A stretch of 64,000 nt of DNA, taken from assembly GCA_017432075.1 (NCBI GenBank), contig JAFRJV010000116.1, forward strand, positions 1 through 64,000, in the 5' to 3' direction. The position numbers and the translations under genes are program-made. Within the stretch, counting starts at the first letter, position 1. Every line of letters starts with the position of its first letter. Positions 61,949 through 64,000 of this stretch are shown one piece after another. A model generated the notes under the pieces. It saw nothing but the letters and a program-made list of their open reading frames with translations. It did no database searches and had not been told where the DNA came from. This stretch comes from Mogibacterium sp. (GTDB taxonomy: Bacteria; Bacillota; Clostridia; Peptostreptococcales; Anaerovoracaceae).

Positions 61949-62456
61949 ACACCCTTTTATCCAGCATCTCGCAGACCGGGATGCTGACTATCATCACAAC
62001 CACATCAGCCACGAAAGCGCAGCTGTTCTTTGCTGCACGGACCAGCATAGGCTGAGCATACAGCAGGCATTCCGTCAGGGACTTGATGCCCAGGATGCCG
62101 ACTGCTGTCATCACTATGATCGTAAGAGCCATAATGCCTCTTCTCGCCCAGGATGACTTGATTTCCTTTACTCTCGTGAACACAATGCCGCATACGATAC
62201 CAATCGCCAGATTTCCAAGCGTCCATCCCGGCATTCCCCTCAATCCTGAGGTCAGCACGCAATAGAGTATAACACCCAGACTTCCGGCTATCGCTCCTGA
62301 TGCCGCGCCGTATTTGTAGCAGTAGACCATCATCACCACGTACCCCAGGCACAGATAGTAATTCTCAAACACCGGCACCTGCAGACACAGTGTCAGCACT
62401 GCGAAGAGTGCGATCCCCATACCGTTCAGCGTAATGAAACGTGTTGTATTGTTCAT
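61938..62456 (-). CDS. ECF transporter substrate-binding (S) component
   Basis: A 172-residue protein with five or six membrane helices and the typical S-component AGSLGVILYCVLTSGLRGMP stretch. No energising module (EcfAAT) is encoded next to it, so it probably uses the shared ECF module elsewhere. Substrate (vitamin, queuosine precursor or other) is not readable. Coupled to the HTH-NTPase-CYTH gene downstream. Confidence 0.8.
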   Translation of the reverse strand: MNNTTRFITLNGMGIALFAVLTLCLQVPVFENYYLCLGYVVMMVYCYKYGAASGAIAGSLGVILYCVLTSGLRGMPGWTLGNLAIGIVCGIVFTRVKEIKSSWARRGIMALTIIVMTAVGILGIKSLTECLLYAQPMLVRAAKNSCAFVADVVVMIVSIPVCEMLDKRVYDE

Positions 62457-62523
62457 TTACATCTCCCTTCATATTCAACATAATCACCCTGTATCTATAT
62501 TGTAGATGCAGTATGCTGAACCC

Positions 62524-62600
62524 GGTAGAAGGTACATGTATACCTGCGGTAGAGTTTTGCCTGTGCATAGAATGATAGCAAATCCGGTCCAGTGATTCAA
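62524..62600 (-). promoter_or_regulatory. Promoter and leader of the ECF S gene
   Basis: On the minus strand -35 TTGAAT (62600-62595), 17-base spacer and -10 TATCAT (62577-62572). The leader holds an inverted repeat GGTACATGTATACC (62531-62544) flanked on both sides by GGTAGA (62524-62529 and 62548-62553). This may be a regulator site or an RNA element; it does not fit a riboswitch class I know. Confidence 0.5.
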
Positions 62601-62630
62601 CGAAGCTGAGCGCCGGGATCCGATCAGGTA

Positions 62631-62996
62631 TCACCTGATATGTCCCAGCTCCTCTTCTGCTGCAGTTCGTATCACCGCCATCGCAGAAAGCTGTTTTTCG
62701 ACACTTTCAGCGTTATCCCGTACCTGTATATCCGCATTTCCTGCTTCATCGAATCCGATCATGGCACAGGACACAGGGATAGGTTCAATAAAAAAGAAGG
62801 CCCCCACGCCTGCGATTATTATCCCTTTCGGGTGTCTTCGCACATAGCTTTTCAGCTTCCCGGGCTGGGAAAAGGACCGCACATGGCGAAGCTGTCCTGA
62901 AGCATCCGTAAATGATCTTTTTACATCAGGGTCGTCCACAAGCAGCGCCCCGTTAATAACATGACTGTTTATTCTTATAGATTTCATTTTCCGCAA
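62631..62996 (-). CDS. Hypothetical protein, possibly interrupted by an in-frame TGA
   Basis: A 121-residue frame from TTG 62996 (GGAG 6 bases upstream) to 62631. It predicts a soluble protein with a C-terminal charged helix and a hydrophobic middle (GIIIAGVGAFFFIEPIPVSC). An 11-codon frame from ATG 63035 with a strong AGGAGG site reads in the same frame and stops at TGA 63002-63000, just before this TTG. The gene could begin at TTG, or the stop could be a nonsense mutation or a recoded codon. Function unknown. Confidence 0.45.
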   Translation of the reverse strand: MRKMKSIRINSHVINGALLVDDPDVKRSFTDASGQLRHVRSFSQPGKLKSYVRRHPKGIIIAGVGAFFFIEPIPVSCAMIGFDEAGNADIQVRDNAESVEKQLSAMAVIRTAAEEELGHIR

Positions 62997-62999
62997 GGA

Positions 63000-63035
63000 T
63001 CACTCCGGCGATCCACACTTCCTGTACAAAAACAT
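63000..63035 (-). other. Eleven-codon leader frame with strong ribosome site
   Basis: AGGAGG followed at 11 bases by ATG (63035-63033); the frame reads MFLYRKCGSPE then TGA and is in phase with the following hypothetical gene. Either a leader peptide or the true start of that gene. Confidence 0.4.
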
Positions 63036-63070
63036 GAAAAGAAACGCCTCCTGCGAACGTTCCCTTTGAG

Positions 63071-63099
63071 ATAATAGCAAAACATTTAGCCGTATTCAA
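63071..63099 (-). promoter_or_regulatory. Promoter for the hypothetical gene
   Basis: On the minus strand -35 TTGAAT (63099-63094), 17-base spacer, -10 TATTAT (63076-63071). Confidence 0.55.
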
Positions 63100-63124
63100 T
63101 GCAGTGCTTTTATATATTAGCGTT

Positions 63125-63146
63125 TTTACATTGTAAACCAAATGTA
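63125..63146. promoter_or_regulatory. Nested palindromes in the XRE gene upstream region
   Basis: TTTACATTGTAAA (63125-63137) is a perfect palindrome with a 1-base centre, and TACATT (63127-63132) also pairs with AATGTA (63141-63146). It lies 56 bases before the XRE gene and upstream of the divergent promoter at 63071, a fitting place for an XRE autoregulator. Confidence 0.4.
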
Positions 63147-63201
63147 CTGCTTTGAACTATCATTTATATAAAGAACGGCAAACAGGATCAGGGAAGGCAT
63201 T

Positions 63202-63567
63202 ATGAGAAAAAGGGTCGACGACAACATGTACAATATCGGATCGAACATCCGGACTGCACGAAAGAGAGCCGATCTTACACAGGAGGAGCTGTCTGAAAGA
63301 CTCGGTGTAACACCGCAGTATCTGTCTGACTTGGAGAGGGGTCTGGTCGGTACATCGATATCAACACTTATAAAGATCTGTACCGAACTGAATGTGAGCT
63401 CTGACTTCATACTGTTTGGAAGCAGCAGAGACACAGATACCGCCAACTCAACACTTATCGAAAAATTCCAGCGCCTTCCGAAGCACAAAGCAGAAATAGT
63501 AGAAAGATATATTGACTTTGTATTCGAAATAATGGATATGGATCCGAATCAGAGAACCGGTAAATAA
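63202..63567 (+). CDS. XRE family transcriptional regulator
   Basis: A 121-residue protein with an N-terminal Cro/CI helix-turn-helix (residues 13-67: LTQEELSERLGVTPQYLSDL) and a short C-terminal helix. AAGG site before the ATG. Divergent from the hypothetical gene and convergent with rplQ. Confidence 0.87.
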   Translation: MRKRVDDNMYNIGSNIRTARKRADLTQEELSERLGVTPQYLSDLERGLVGTSISTLIKICTELNVSSDFILFGSSRDTDTANSTLIEKFQRLPKHKAEIVERYIDFVFEIMDMDPNQRTGK

Positions 63568-63572
63568 AACTT

Positions 63573-63600
63573 AAAAAAGGGCGGTGCTTTCGCACCACCC
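63573..63600. terminator. Bidirectional intrinsic terminator
   Basis: Stem GGGCGGTGC (63579-63587) and GCACCACCC (63592-63600), TTTC loop; T run on the minus strand (63578-63573). Ends rplQ and the XRE gene. Confidence 0.88.
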
Positions 63601-63638
63601 TTCTGCGTTGACAATGTCGTTCGCTATTATCGTCTTTA

Positions 63639-63980
63639 TTAGACGAGCTCGAGGAATACTACCTCAGCGTTATCTCCCTGCCTAGGTCCCAGCTTGAGGA
63701 TACGTGTGTATCCGCCGTTTCTGTTCTCATAGCCCGGAGCGATCTCATCGAAGAGTTTAGTCACAACGTCTTCATCAAACAGATACTCGAGGCACTGTCT
63801 TCTTGCGTGAAGGTCGCCCTTCTTTGCAATCGTGATCAGCTTCTCAGCCTGACGGCTTGCTTCCTTAGCTCTCATATCTGTTGTTGTGATTCTGCCTTCT
63901 CTGAAAAGATCGGTCACCAGGTTTCTCAGCATGGATTTTCTGTGTGCAGAATTTCTGCCCAGCTTCTTATAACCTTTCAT
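63639..63980 (-). CDS. rplQ: 50S ribosomal protein L17
   Basis: A 113-residue protein starting [20 protein letters not shown], the conserved L17 N terminus, with AAAGGAG upstream. It is normally the last gene of the rpoA operon, which should lie just past the right edge. Confidence 0.97.
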   Translation of the reverse strand: MKGYKKLGRNSAHRKSMLRNLVTDLFREGRITTTDMRAKEASRQAEKLITIAKKGDLHARRQCLEYLFDEDVVTKLFDEIAPGYENRNGGYTRILKLGPRQGDNAEVVFLELV

Positions 63981-64000
63981 TGATGGCTCCTTTCAAATTA

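Noticed and set aside
62953..63141. A 62-codon minus-strand frame
   Set aside because: No ribosome site before its ATG, and it conflicts with the better-supported promoter and leader frame.

Overview
The window is a stretch of bacterial chromosome, most likely from an anaerobic Bacillota (class Clostridia) living in a gut-type habitat. The clues are AGGAGG-type ribosome sites, the SRP RNA-dnaX-ybaB-recR cluster, a family II pyrophosphatase with CBS/DRTGG domains, a one-piece flavodiiron/rubredoxin/NADH-rubredoxin oxidoreductase, an iron-sulfur two-subunit L-serine dehydratase, an old-yellow-enzyme-type reductase, and ECF-type uptake systems. No respiratory chain gene is seen. The family cannot be fixed by eye. 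Most genes lie on the minus strand, and no rRNA, tRNA, IS element, prophage or CRISPR array was found.

Layout. 1-5 kb: a CPBP protease (cut by the window edge), a small membrane protein, a C45-type Ntn hydrolase and a TetR gene, then an ABC exporter with an HTH-AbrB regulator and a second TetR gene. 5-10.6 kb: a lactose-type locus (GPH symporter and GH2 beta-galactosidase, divergent from an AraC regulator). 10.7-17.5 kb: iron alcohol dehydrogenase, GH13 glucosidase, pyrophosphatase, thioesterase, LtrA and flavodoxin. 17.7-25.3 kb: the class F-like flavodiiron protein, a cobalt/nickel CbiMN-Q-O importer, and divergently a TIR-transmembrane-LRR protein. 25.3-35.5 kb: a reductase fused to an acetoacetate decarboxylase-like domain, an operon sdaAB-sdaAA-DUF5131-hydrolase-three-part lipid enzyme, a broken Fn3 gene and an ATP-grasp enzyme.

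35.5-49.4 kb: acyl-CoA synthetase, racemase, greA and a lysyl-tRNA synthetase with an extra C-terminal tRNA-binding domain; an amino-acid ABC transporter with a DapF-like epimerase; ybaK; brnQ-recR-ybaB-dnaX; SRP RNA. 49.4-54.1 kb: a three-gene cassette with two large YhgE/Pip proteins. 54.1-60.5 kb: the F-type ATP synthase operon in the order a-c-b-alpha-gamma-beta-epsilon. 60.6-64 kb: an ECF S component coupled to an HTH-NTPase-CYTH protein, a hypothetical gene, an XRE regulator and rplQ.

The most unusual features are: (i) no separate ATP synthase delta gene, with a delta C-terminal domain instead fused to the N terminus of alpha; (ii) a c subunit that appears to carry a cleavable signal peptide; (iii) the TIR-TM-LRR protein, a Toll-receptor-like topology in reverse order; (iv) the reductase-decarboxylase fusion; (v) the PAP2/CDP-alcohol transferase/VTT fusion with a substituted catalytic aspartate; and (vi) the HTH-NTPase-CYTH protein coupled to a vitamin-type transporter component.
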